Below are positions 1-8,052 of a stretch of DNA of 64,000 nt, piece after piece (the first letter of the stretch is position 1; the number at the start of each line of letters is the position of its first letter). The stretch comes from Flagellimonas okinawensis (GTDB lineage: Bacteria; Bacteroidota; Bacteroidia; Flavobacteriales; Flavobacteriaceae). The notes beneath the pieces were generated by a model. That model saw only the letters and a list, made by a program, of their open reading frames with translations, had not been told where the DNA came from and did no database searches. Position numbers and translations under genes: made by a program. Location: the NCBI RefSeq assembly GCF_029194005.1, contig NZ_JARFVA010000001.1, positions 682,001-746,000 on the forward strand, read 5' to 3'.

Positions 1-2481
1 CTCATCCACGATCAGGTCCTTCTCGGCAATCCCTAACTGCAAGGCCTCCTCATTGGTCAAAGTGTCTTTATGCTGGGTAATGAACCTGTCCTTTCGATCT
101 ACTTTATAACGGACCCTATGTCCGTCTTCATTCACAATGAATTCAGGTTTATAGTTGATGATGTTCTCATACATGGAAATGGGTGCAGGGTCCAGTGCGG
201 ATTCAACGCGACCGAGTTTACCGACAACCAAGTCCACTTCGGGTATGCTTCCCAAGAGCATATCCAACTGTCCAACCACCCTTTTGTTGTATTCCACCCC
301 TGAATGCGGCATGGATGTCGGCATCAACAGGAACGAACCTTCATTGAGCGATGGCATGAACTCGGATCCTATTCCCGGGAATCTCTTGGAAGCTGCCTGC
401 CATCCCGAGGTCTGTCTGACACTTTTCCAACCTACCGATTCAAAGCCTTTGGCCACGATTCCAAAGGTGCTATCGAACCCCAGCCAAACCAATACCCCAA
501 AAAACAGGGTCACGAATGGGATGAGCATGAACTTTCCTTTGTTTTCCAGACACCACTTTAGGACCGGGGTATAGAAATGTACGATTCCCATCAAAGCGGC
601 CAGGATAATGCCCACTAGGAACAACACAAAAAAGTAGTTGACCACAATACCGTTTTGGGGTCCCAAGGGCATCCATTCCTCGGTCAGGAAGAAGGAAGCG
701 ATAAAAACGGTCAGTCCCAAATTGATATAGTTGGGAAACGATTTATAGTGCTCCGGCCATTTGGGTTCCATCAAATTGTTCAACCCAATGAGTGAAATGA
801 CCAATGGCAACCACATCTGGGCATAAAATGCAAAAATAAGCCCGGTGGATATCAATAGAATGGACCAAAACCGTCGCACCCGTTTCTTGTCATAATCCAC
901 CCCCATTACAAAATGGGCCAATGCCGGAAGCACAACGATTCCCAGCACAAAGGCGCTCAACAGGGCAAAGGTCTTGGTAAAGGCCAAGGGCCTAAATAGC
1001 TTCCCTTCTGCCGATTGCATGGCAAAGACAGGCACAAAGCTCACGACGGTGGTCGCCAATGCGGTCGTAATTGCCGAGGCCACTTCCACGGTGGCCTTAT
1101 ATATTACCTGAATGAGTTCCTTGCCCTTGGCACCATGGTTCTCGGGCATTTCCAAATGACGGATAATGTTCTCGACGAACACGATCCCCACGTCCACCAT
1201 CACCCCTATGGCAATGGCTATCCCGGAAAGGGCCACCACATTGGCATCTACCCCGGCATATTGCATGACAATAAAGGTCATTAGGACCCCGACAGGCAAT
1301 AGACTGGATATGATCACAGAGGCCCTCAGGTTGAGGACAAGTACCAGTACAACGATGATGCTGATCAGTATTTCGTGGGACAGGGCATTTTCCAAAGTAC
1401 CTATGGTCTCGTGGATGAGCTGTGTCCGGTCATAAAACGGGACCACGGTCAATTGGCTTTCCACACCATTGGCCAATGTCTTTTTGGGCAAACCGGGTGC
1501 GATTTCCTTGATCTTGTCCTTCACATTATTGATGACCGCCAAAGGATTGGAACCATAACGGGCGACCACGACGCCACCTACCACTTCGGCGCCCCCTTTA
1601 TCGAGCACGCCCCTTCGTGTGGCCGGTCCCAAGCTGACCACCCCAATATCCTTGACCCGAACCGGGACATTGTCAAAGACGGCAACCACGGCCTTTTCTA
1701 TGTCTTCCGTATTTTTGACATATCCCAAGCCCCTGACCAAATATTCTGCTTGATTGACTTCAATGGTCTTGGCGCCCACATCCCTGTTCGACTTCCGTAC
1801 GGCCTCCATGACCTTGTATAAAGGAATATTATAGGCTTTCAGGGCATCTGGATTTACATCCACTTGATATTCTTGGACGAAACCACCGATCGAAGCCACT
1901 TCGGACACCCCGTCCACGGCATTCAACCCGTATTTCACATAAAAATCCTGGGCAGTCCGTATTTCGTGCAGATCCCATCCTCCTGTAGGGTTCCCATCCT
2001 TGTCCCTTCCTTCCAGGGTATACCAATATACCTGTCCCAATGCCGTGGCGTCAGGACCCAAAGTCGGGGTTACCCCATCGGGCAACAGCCCTGCGGGAAG
2101 TGAATTCAATTTTTCAAGGATCCGGGAGCGCGACCAATAAAATTCCACATCATCATTAAAAATGATATAGATACTGGAAAATCCAAAGATGGATGAACTA
2201 CGGATCGTTTTCACCCCTGGAATTCCAAGTAAATAGGTCGTCATTGGATAAGAAATCTGATCCTCGATATCTTGTGGCGATCGCCCGGGCCATTGCGTGA
2301 AAACAATTTGCTGGTTTTCCCCAATATCGGGAATGGCATCCACGGGCACCGGGTCTTTTGGGAGAAAGCCCGTATTCCAATTGAAGGGGGAAGTGACAAT
2401 CCCCCAGGTAACCAACGTTATTAAAACGAGAACGGTCACCAGTTTGTTCACTAAAAAGTATTTTATGATTTTATTAAGCAT
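1..2481 (-). CDS. cusA: CusA/CzcA-family heavy-metal RND efflux permease (partial, C-terminus beyond window)
   Basis: Inner-membrane proton-driven pump of the heavy-metal-efflux RND family, which pushes Cu(I)/Ag(I) or divalent metals through an adaptor and outer-membrane channel. 827 codons are visible from the ATG at 2481 and the frame is still open at base 1; family members exceed 1000 residues, so the end is missing. Seen: an N-terminal membrane segment, the periplasmic stretch PVDAIPDIGENQ, then the TM4 segment IGVMVDVGIVFVEN with the proton-relay type aspartate. The absence of the CzcA signature DFG and the general sequence favour a CusA (monovalent) type; this is inference. It lies 104 bp downstream of a HYC_CC_PP gene on the same strand, which often accompanies such pumps. 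Confidence 0.93.
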   Translation of the reverse strand, partial: MLNKIIKYFLVNKLVTVLVLITLVTWGIVTSPFNWNTGFLPKDPVPVDAIPDIGENQQIVFTQWPGRSPQDIEDQISYPMTTYLLGIPGVKTIRSSSIFGFSSIYIIFNDDVEFYWSRSRILEKLNSLPAGLLPDGVTPTLGPDATALGQVYWYTLEGRDKDGNPTGGWDLHEIRTAQDFYVKYGLNAVDGVSEVASIGGFVQEYQVDVNPDALKAYNIPLYKVMEAVRKSNRDVGAKTIEVNQAEYLVRGLGYVKNTEDIEKAVVAVFDNVPVRVKDIGVVSLGPATRRGVLDKGGAEVVGGVVVARYGSNPLAVINNVKDKIKEIAPGLPKKTLANGVESQLTVVPFYDRTQLIHETIGTLENALSHEILISIIVVLVLVLNLRASVIISSLLPVGVLMTFIVMQYAGVDANVVALSGIAIAIGVMVDVGIVFVENIIRHLEMPENHGAKGKELIQVIYKATVEVASAITTALATTVVSFVPVFAMQSAEGKLFRPLAFTKTFALLSAFVLGIVVLPALAHFVMGVDYDKKRVRRFWSILLISTGLIFAFYAQMWLPLVISLIGLNNLMEPKWPEHYKSFPNYINLGLTVFIASFFLTEEWMPLGPQNGIVVNYFFVLFLVGIILAALMGIVHFYTPVLKWCLENKGKFMLIPFVTLFFGVLVWLGFDSTFGIVAKGFESVGWKSVRQTSGWQAASKRFPGIGSEFMPSLNEGSFLLMPTSMPHSGVEYNKRVVGQLDMLLGSIPEVDLVVGKLGRVESALDPAPISMYENIINYKPEFIVNEDGHRVRYKVDRKDRFITQHKDTLTNEEALQLGIAEKDLIVDE

Positions 2482-2585
2482 ATCATGAGTTTATTGTGTT
2501 GGAAATAGTGAAAATGTTCCAAAGGCAATAAATACCTAGGGCCATGCCAAAAACCATAGCACGGCCAAACGTCATCGATATGCTC

Positions 2586-3002
2586 TTAAATAAGGAAAGT
2601 TTGATCAAGAATCTGAATATCCTTGACCAAAAGGGGCGGAGGGTAATGTACGACAGAAACTATATTTTCCTGTAATCCCTCAAAAAGATTGATGTAACTG
2701 TACGTGAAGGCAACCAGGAACTGATGCTCCCCAACACTTAAATTTTCAACGGAAAGCAATAGATCCCCATTTCCTTGTACGGAAAGCGTTTCGTCATCGC
2801 AACACTGTTTTTTCTGCAGCTTGTGCTGGTGTGAATCCGATGGCTGCTGCATATCCATTCCACAGGATTCCGCTTTACCGAAGAAGGAAAAATCAACAAG
2901 ATCTTCCCCACAATAGTGTTGTGCCACCGCAAAGGAAAAGGTGGATGCCAGCACGTTGAGTGCCATAAAACAAGATAATATTTTGAACCAAAATACTCTC
3001 AT
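2586..3002 (-). CDS. HYC_CC_PP family small secreted protein
   Basis: 138-residue protein with a signal peptide (about residues 1-28) and the three landmarks that name the family: HYC at 29-31, a CC pair at 67-68, and PPP at 121-123. Family members are found in Bacteroidota beside heavy-metal efflux genes; their biochemical role is not known to me. The His/Cys pairs and a His-rich patch (DSHQH) suggest periplasmic metal binding, which is inference. It reads in the same direction as the CusA-like pump downstream and is probably cotranscribed. A paralogue with the same landmarks is encoded divergently at 3566-3985. Confidence 0.8.
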   Translation of the reverse strand: MRVFWFKILSCFMALNVLASTFSFAVAQHYCGEDLVDFSFFGKAESCGMDMQQPSDSHQHKLQKKQCCDDETLSVQGNGDLLLSVENLSVGEHQFLVAFTYSYINLFEGLQENIVSVVHYPPPLLVKDIQILDQTFLI

Positions 3003-3565
3003 AAGCGGTTACAAAACTACAAAAATTTTAACAACCTCATTAAATTTAACACAATTTATACAAGGATTCCGCATAAAGCCCCTGCTTTTCAAAGTACCGA
3101 CCATGGCACCCCATACTTTTGACCATCAATCATTTATACGACCATCGTATCTGGTCCGGGACGGTATAAAGCACATCGTGGTTCGAAGGCCCTCCTTACT
3201 GGCAACGGATGGAACCCTGACCAATAGCATTGTATTTTCAACCCGATTAAAGGTGGAACCCTTGTCTTCAATCGAACCATAACAGACCTTAAAGTTCCTC
3301 GATACCGAATCCGATCGTTGGACAGCTGACGGTCATTCCTTTCCCCACATATTGTATACCAGTATAGTATTGTGATCCTTGTGGTGGCCCAATGCCAGTA
3401 CTTTTGGTAAACCTGATATTTGTCATGTTTTTTCCGAATCCCATACCTTACATTTGGAACCAAATCCTGCTGAAATCACACACAAACAGTAATCATATGG
3501 ATAACTGCATAATTGATTACAGTTTGATTTTTAGCGAGTTAAACAAAATTTAGTAACTTTAGGAA
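3003..3565. other. Divergent intergenic region between two HYC_CC_PP genes
   Basis: 563 bp with no gene I can support. Both outward promoters must lie here. Short open frames on both strands (for example minus strand 3134-3463) have no recognisable domain. One minus-strand frame without a start codon, ending near 3130, has ordinary amino-acid composition and might be the tail of a decayed gene, but I could not identify it. Confidence 0.4.
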
Positions 3566-3985
3566 GTGAAGCAAACCACATCGAAAATATTGTCCCTGTT
3601 TCTGGCCTGTTCTGTATTGATCAGTACCACTTCCTTTGCATCGAATGCCCATTTTTGCTGTAACAAGTTGGTCAGTTTTTCTGTGACCGGCAAAGCAAAA
3701 CCCTGCGACCAAAAGCTTCAAAATCCCAAAAACACCTCAAGGAAGTGCTCTTTGGAACAAAAGGATTGCTGCAGCACCGATACCTATGCCAATATTGGCA
3801 AGGATGACCTGATGCTGGATTCCTTTGACCTTGATTTCGGCACACTTGTATTTCTAAATGCCTTTATTTTTTACCATATCGATTGTTTCGAAGGGCTACA
3901 GGAAAACATAATCCCTTTTAAAGACTACGATCCCCCGTGGATCGAACAGGATCTCCTTGTCCTTCATGAAACTTTCCTAATTTGA
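3566..3985 (+). CDS. HYC_CC_PP family small secreted protein (paralogue)
   Basis: 139-residue protein starting at GTG 3566 with AGGA just upstream. Signal peptide about 1-26, HFC at 29-31 (H-[YF]-C position), CC at 68-69, and DPP near the C-terminus; the final segment (EGLQENI, then ETFLI) closely matches the divergent paralogue at 2586-3002. Probable periplasmic metal-related protein; exact role unknown. It precedes the HMA-AraC regulator and the cytochrome genes on the same strand. The GTG start is chosen because no ATG is available upstream of the signal peptide. Confidence 0.72.
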   Translation: MKQTTSKILSLFLACSVLISTTSFASNAHFCCNKLVSFSVTGKAKPCDQKLQNPKNTSRKCSLEQKDCCSTDTYANIGKDDLMLDSFDLDFGTLVFLNAFIFYHIDCFEGLQENIIPFKDYDPPWIEQDLLVLHETFLI

Positions 3986-4151
3986 TTTTTACACTGGCGG
4001 AACGTCAATGCAATCGTTCGCTCTTCACATTGGTCATGGCCACTAAATGACCTTTTTTGTCGTGTGCTATCTCCACGACGGCATATCCTGATCGATTCTC
4101 CTATCGGGTTTTGACCCGATATTATTTACGCTTAACAATAACTCAGACACC

Positions 4152-4733
4152 ATGGATTCCAAAAAGGAATACTGGATAAAGCATATGGTCTGTAGGCGAT
4201 GCCTCAAGGTCATAAGACAAGAATTGCATGACCTGGGCATTGAGGTTCTATCCCTTGAACTGGGGAAACTTACGGTAAATGCCCCGGAAATAGGGATTGC
4301 CGAAGTTGACCAAAAAGTCGTGGACGTCCTACATTCCAATGGCTTTGAAATAGCCAAAAGCGAAGAGGAAATGATCGTTGAGAAAATCAAGATAGGCTTG
4401 ATTTCCTTAGTGACCAACGTCCCGATTAACCACAAAGGGAACACCTCGGACTACCTTGTCGATTTATTGCATCGCGATTACAAAGTACTGAGCAAGGTTT
4501 TTTCCAGAAATGAAAACATCACGATCGAAAAGTACTTTATCAAGCTCAAGATCGAAAAGGTAAAGGAGCTTATCCAACTGGGACAATATTCATTTTCCGA
4601 TATCGCCTATATGCTCGATTACAGCAGCGTCAACCATTTGTCCGCACAGTTCAAGGAAATTATGGGGATGAGCATGACGGATTACAAAAACGGACAAATG
4701 TGGCAAAGGGATTTTCTTGACGAAATAATATAA
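4152..4733 (+). CDS. AraC-family regulator with N-terminal HMA-like metal-binding domain
   Basis: 193 residues in two parts. Residues 1-75 resemble a heavy-metal-associated (HMA) fold with the ligand motif MVCRRC (Cys14, Cys17). Residues about 95-185 form an AraC-type double helix-turn-helix (segments FSDIAYMLDYSSVNHLSAQF and IMGMSMTDYK). This arrangement suggests a one-component sensor that binds copper or a similar soft metal through the two cysteines and directly controls the efflux and cytochrome genes around it; that is inference. Proteins of this layout are common in Bacteroidota next to metal-resistance genes. ATG at 4152 is the only sensible start. Confidence 0.83.
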   Translation: MDSKKEYWIKHMVCRRCLKVIRQELHDLGIEVLSLELGKLTVNAPEIGIAEVDQKVVDVLHSNGFEIAKSEEEMIVEKIKIGLISLVTNVPINHKGNTSDYLVDLLHRDYKVLSKVFSRNENITIEKYFIKLKIEKVKELIQLGQYSFSDIAYMLDYSSVNHLSAQFKEIMGMSMTDYKNGQMWQRDFLDEII

Positions 4734-4808
4734 AAATCCAGGAATATTATGAAGATGGCCTGTCAGGTCAAACAGTAGTTTTAACGCAACAACCTAACAA
4801 ATAATAAA

Positions 4809-4841
4809 ATGAAACTTACACAAAAAAATCAATACCCATAA
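4809..4841 (+). other. 10-codon mini-ORF overlapping the cytochrome start
   Basis: ATG at 4809 opens a 10-codon frame (MKLTQKNQYP) that ends at TAA 4839-4841, sharing its last base with the ATG of the cytochrome gene (TAATG). It lies in a different frame from the downstream gene, and one added base would join the two into a longer, more typical signal peptide. Either a coupling leader or a frameshift in the cytochrome N-terminus. Confidence 0.35.
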
Positions 4842-5215
4842 TGCTAACGTTCCTAATGACCCTTTTGGCCCTACAGGCGACCAGAGCACAGACCCAATGG
4901 GAAGCCCCGGCCAGTGCGGACAATTTGAACAATCCCTTAAAAAATGATGCCACGGCGACAGAAAGCGGCAAACGGACCTTCAGAATGCTCTGTGTGATCT
5001 GCCACGGGGCCAAGGGTAAGGGAGACGGCATGGGCGGAGCCGGATTGACCCCAAAACCCACCGACTTGACCAGTGCCAAGGTACAGTCCCAATCGGACGG
5101 TGCCCTATTCTGGAAATTGACCAACGGTAAGCCCCCTATGGCTTCCTATGAAACCGCACTTCCCGAAAACAAGAGATGGGAATTGATCAACTATATCAGA
5201 ACCTTGAAAAAATGA
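4841..5215 (+). CDS. Monohaem c-type cytochrome, periplasmic
   Basis: 124 residues; short signal sequence (1-16), haem-binding CVICH at 51-55, and the downstream KPPMASYE segment supplying a probable axial methionine. Looks like a class I cytochrome c of the kind named cytochrome c, class IC or mono. It likely carries electrons in the periplasm. The start is unusual: it overlaps the end of a 10-codon upstream frame by one base. The stop codon overlaps the ATG of the next gene (ATGA at 5212-5215), so translation of cytochrome and porin is coupled. Confidence 0.85.
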   Translation: MLTFLMTLLALQATRAQTQWEAPASADNLNNPLKNDATATESGKRTFRMLCVICHGAKGKGDGMGGAGLTPKPTDLTSAKVQSQSDGALFWKLTNGKPPMASYETALPENKRWELINYIRTLKK

Positions 5216-6369
5216 AAAAACTACTAATGACCCTAATTATCTTAGGGTTGGGATCTTCGGCTTTGGCCCAGACCTACAACACCTTTGAACCCAGTAAGAC
5301 GCAGTTCATGCTGCGTGGTTACGGACACACCGGATTTGAATATTTGGATACCGGTGGTGAACAAGAATCCACCTTTCTAGGGGCCACATTCGCCCCTATA
5401 TTCCTCTACAAGCATTCCGACAAGCTCATGTTCGAGGCCGAACTGGAGTTTGAGCTCGAAGGAAATGAATTGAAAACGGGACTGGAATATGCCGATGTGA
5501 TGTATGTGCTCAACAAGCACATGACCGTAAGGGCCGGTAAATTCCTGCTTCCCTTTGGAACCTTTATGGAGCGTTTGCACCCTGCATGGATCAACCGACT
5601 TCCAAGCAGACCCCTTGGATTTGGTCACGACGGAATTGCACCGGCCTCCGATATCGGTGTCGAACTCAGGGGGGCATTCGATCTGGGCGGTCCCAAAATG
5701 AACTATGCGGTTTATGTGACCAACGGTCCGCGCATCAAGGATGGAAGTGAGGAGCCTGAAGAAGCGGGTATGCTGGATTTCGGTTATTATGAAGATGTGA
5801 ACCTGGCCAAGGCCTTGGGTGGCAGGATCGGCCTACTCCCGCTCTCGGATTCATCCATGGAATGGGGGATTTCCGCCTATACCACCAACAGTACCGGCGC
5901 AGAGGACTCCGATTACAAGGAAGTGGGTGCCTTTCTTTGGGCGCTGGATCTTTCCTATGTAAAATCGATCACCCCCTTACAAGGGGTTGTGGACATCAAG
6001 GCCCAGTACAACAGTTCCAATGTGGATACCGCCACCTACTATGAAATCGAAGATGGGATTTCCGAACCTTACTCCTTTGACAACCAAAGCAGCTCCTTTT
6101 ATACACAATTGAGCTATCGCCCCATCATGTCGGGAAGCGACTTTATAAAGCAACTCGAATTTGTGGGTCGATATTCCGATTTTAACGCCCCTGAAGGAGC
6201 GGAGTGGGAAGAGAAGTCAACGCAGTACGCTTTTGGTTTGAACTATTGGCTGAGTTGGCGTTCCGTGGTCAAACTCAGCTATCAAACCACCAAGATGGAA
6301 GGTGGTCATGACAGTGATGGCACGACCCGAACCAATGGATTGTTTGTGCATTGGGCCATTGGATTTTAA
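5212..6369 (+). CDS. Outer-membrane beta-barrel porin-like protein
   Basis: 385 residues from the ATG at 5212, which overlaps the cytochrome stop. Signal peptide (1-19, ending SSALAQ), then alternating amphipathic strands and a terminal aromatic residue (WAIGF), as expected of an outer-membrane beta-barrel. Composition resembles phosphate-selective porin O/P-like or related DUF families. Its substrate is unknown; sitting between two cytochrome genes and followed by a Met-rich lipoprotein suggests a role in copper or redox chemistry at the envelope (inference). A longer frame begins upstream at 5176 but would lack the signal peptide at its N-terminus. Confidence 0.78.
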   Translation: MKKLLMTLIILGLGSSALAQTYNTFEPSKTQFMLRGYGHTGFEYLDTGGEQESTFLGATFAPIFLYKHSDKLMFEAELEFELEGNELKTGLEYADVMYVLNKHMTVRAGKFLLPFGTFMERLHPAWINRLPSRPLGFGHDGIAPASDIGVELRGAFDLGGPKMNYAVYVTNGPRIKDGSEEPEEAGMLDFGYYEDVNLAKALGGRIGLLPLSDSSMEWGISAYTTNSTGAEDSDYKEVGAFLWALDLSYVKSITPLQGVVDIKAQYNSSNVDTATYYEIEDGISEPYSFDNQSSSFYTQLSYRPIMSGSDFIKQLEFVGRYSDFNAPEGAEWEEKSTQYAFGLNYWLSWRSVVKLSYQTTKMEGGHDSDGTTRTNGLFVHWAIGF

Positions 6370-6389
6370 AATCAAAAAAAGAAAGTGAA

Positions 6390-6707
6390 ATGAAAACAAC
6401 AACGAATTTTAAAGCAGCAATAATCCTGTCCGTCATGGCATCGATCATGGTCGCCTGCTCCTCCAATAAAAAACCCATTGCGACGGATACCGCGACCGAG
6501 GTGGCGGGGAGTGAAGTGGATTTCAAAATTGAAAAATCCGGGGCGCAGCTCTGGGGCGAGGTGTGCAACCGATGTCATATCGCCCCTTCACCCGCGGATT
6601 ACAACGATACCGATTGGGAAACCATAAGCCTGCACATGCGGGTTCGGGCCAACCTGACGGAAGAGGAGATCACCAAAATCGAAACCTTTCTGAAATCAGC
6701 CAATTGA
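6390..6707 (+). CDS. Cytochrome c lipoprotein (monohaem)
   Basis: 105 residues. Lipoprotein signal with lipobox IMVAC (Cys23), linker, then haem motif CNRCH (59-63) followed by PSPADYNDTDW, and helix EEEITKIETFLKSAN at the C-terminus. This is a small, possibly outer-membrane-anchored cytochrome of the type seen in short electron chains. ATG 6390 is chosen over 6351 because it gives a proper lipoprotein signal. Follows the porin gene by 20 bp and precedes the Met-rich lipoprotein, so one operon 4841-7184 is likely. Confidence 0.8.
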   Translation: MKTTTNFKAAIILSVMASIMVACSSNKKPIATDTATEVAGSEVDFKIEKSGAQLWGEVCNRCHIAPSPADYNDTDWETISLHMRVRANLTEEEITKIETFLKSAN

Positions 6708-6731
6708 CGTATAATCTTTAATTCATATACA

Positions 6732-7184
6732 ATGAGAACTTTAGTAATTTTTTTTTCAGTGATGGGTCTTATGTCCTTAAACGGTTGCAAACAATCAACC
6801 GATGTAGAAGCCTTGCTTCAAAACGAGGAAACAAGAAGCGAGATCCTTAAAGATCTGGTACAAAACCATGATTATATGATGGAATTCATGGAACAGATGC
6901 AAGGGAGCGACCATGCCATGCAAATGATGCAGGGAAACAAAAAAATGATGGGCACCATGATGAAGGGACAAGGCATGCAAATGATGATGGGCGACAGCAC
7001 CATGATGAACCAAATGATGGGCAACAGACAAATGATGCATTCCATGATGAACGGAATGATGAAGGATGGCGAGATGATGGGCGAAATGATGCAAATGATG
7101 CATGACAAAGGGATGATGAGCGAGGAATGCATTCAATCCGGCATGAAAATGATGGGGGACAAAGGAATGGGGATGAACCATTAG
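6732..7184 (+). CDS. Methionine-rich lipoprotein, probable copper-binding
   Basis: 150 residues; lipobox LNGC (Cys19). The mature part of about 132 residues holds roughly 38 methionines, mostly as MM pairs in a repeating pattern (QMMG, KMMG, HSMMNGMM, EMMGEMM). Thioether-rich repeats of this kind bind Cu(I)/Ag(I) in periplasmic proteins such as PcoE/SilE-like or CopK/CusF analogues, so copper buffering is a reasonable inference. No known domain otherwise. Antisense frames across it are composition artefacts of the ATG-rich sequence. Confidence 0.75.
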   Translation: MRTLVIFFSVMGLMSLNGCKQSTDVEALLQNEETRSEILKDLVQNHDYMMEFMEQMQGSDHAMQMMQGNKKMMGTMMKGQGMQMMMGDSTMMNQMMGNRQMMHSMMNGMMKDGEMMGEMMQMMHDKGMMSEECIQSGMKMMGDKGMGMNH

Positions 7185-7246
7185 ACCATGGGTTCGATCG
7201 GCCATGCCGAACACTTTGAATTCTTGACAACTAAAACGGATATCTC

Positions 7247-7453
7247 ATGAAAAATCACTGGATATGGATGGTCCTGGGATGTGGACTACCACTGCTGTTC
7301 ATTTTTTTGGCGCCTTCAATCGGGATGGGCGAGGGCGCTTCCCTTTTCATTTTCATCCTGGTCATGTTCGCCATCCACCTGTTCATACCGCACGGTTCGC
7401 ATGGACATGGTGGAAATGGCCACACCCATGACAGGGAAAACGAACAGGGTTGA
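7247..7453 (+). CDS. Small membrane protein, DUF2933-like, with His-rich tail
   Basis: 68 residues. Two close hydrophobic segments (about 5-24 and 30-48) followed by a tail HGSHGHGGNGHTHD. The pattern W..GCGLPLLFI and HLFIPHG recalls DUF2933 proteins found in metal-resistance clusters; this match is from memory. Probably an inner-membrane metal-related accessory protein; function unknown. Located between the Met-rich lipoprotein and a SHOCT protein on the same strand. Confidence 0.6.
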   Translation: MKNHWIWMVLGCGLPLLFIFLAPSIGMGEGASLFIFILVMFAIHLFIPHGSHGHGGNGHTHDRENEQG

Positions 7454-7519
7454 TCGGAACAATAGCACCCATGGACTCCAAGGAACGAAATATTTTAATA
7501 CAACCTTAAATCAAGTATC

Positions 7520-7759
7520 ATGCATTATTACGACGGACATTTTGGAGGTATGCACCTTATATGGTGGATTATCTGGATCATCTTTTTGGCTTGGATATTC
7601 TTTATCCCATCGGACATTCCCTATAAAAGGCACCAAGAGGATAGCCCACTGGAAATTTTAAAAAAAAGATTTGCGAAAGGCGAAATTTCCAAGGAGGAAT
7701 TTGAGGAATCAAAAAAGGTCCTTCAAACTGACAATGAATCTAAAACAGAAAAACCATGA
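7520..7759 (+). CDS. SHOCT-domain small membrane protein
   Basis: 79 residues: one membrane span (about 12-29, Trp/Ile rich) and a C-terminal SHOCT helix-pair (SPLEILKKRFAKGEISKEEF, residues 42-61). SHOCT domains are short oligomerisation or protein-targeting modules. Ends in TGA overlapping the ATG of the next gene (ATGA at 7756-7759), so the two are translationally coupled. Exact role unknown; typical of metal-resistance neighbourhoods. Confidence 0.72.
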   Translation: MHYYDGHFGGMHLIWWIIWIIFLAWIFFIPSDIPYKRHQEDSPLEILKKRFAKGEISKEEFEESKKVLQTDNESKTEKP

Positions 7760-8034
7760 ATCGATTTAATGTAAAAAAATTAGGCTTTGCCTTTGGTCTT
7801 ACTGGGGCCATAATCTATTTGGGCTGTATGATCGTAATGGCAACGGCCGGCAAAGAGGGTACGATATCCTTTTTCAACAGTCTACTGCACGGATTGGACA
7901 CCACCAGCATCATACGAATGGATGTGCCCCTGTCCGAGGCTTTTTTGGGGCTTGTACAGACCTTCATCATAGGTTGGCTCATCGGGGCGTGCATAGGTGG
8001 GCTTTACAATGCCCAGATCAAACATCGAAAATAG
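7756..8034 (+). CDS. DUF5676-type small membrane protein
   Basis: 92 residues with two membrane segments (about 9-31 and 60-86) and a polar loop between them. The start LNVKKLGFAFGLTGAIIYLG-like pattern and the Gly-rich second helix (IGWLIGACIGGLYN) resemble DUF5676 proteins, which frequently accompany metal efflux loci. Function unknown. Overlaps the SHOCT gene by 4 bp. Confidence 0.6.
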   Translation: MNRFNVKKLGFAFGLTGAIIYLGCMIVMATAGKEGTISFFNSLLHGLDTTSIIRMDVPLSEAFLGLVQTFIIGWLIGACIGGLYNAQIKHRK

Positions 8035-8052
8035 CCTTACGTTTCGAAGATC

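Noticed and set aside
6795..7230. Long minus-strand frames rich in His/Pro and Ile across the Met-rich lipoprotein
   Set aside because: They are antisense readings of the repeated ATG codons of the real gene; composition is artefactual and no start or domain supports them.
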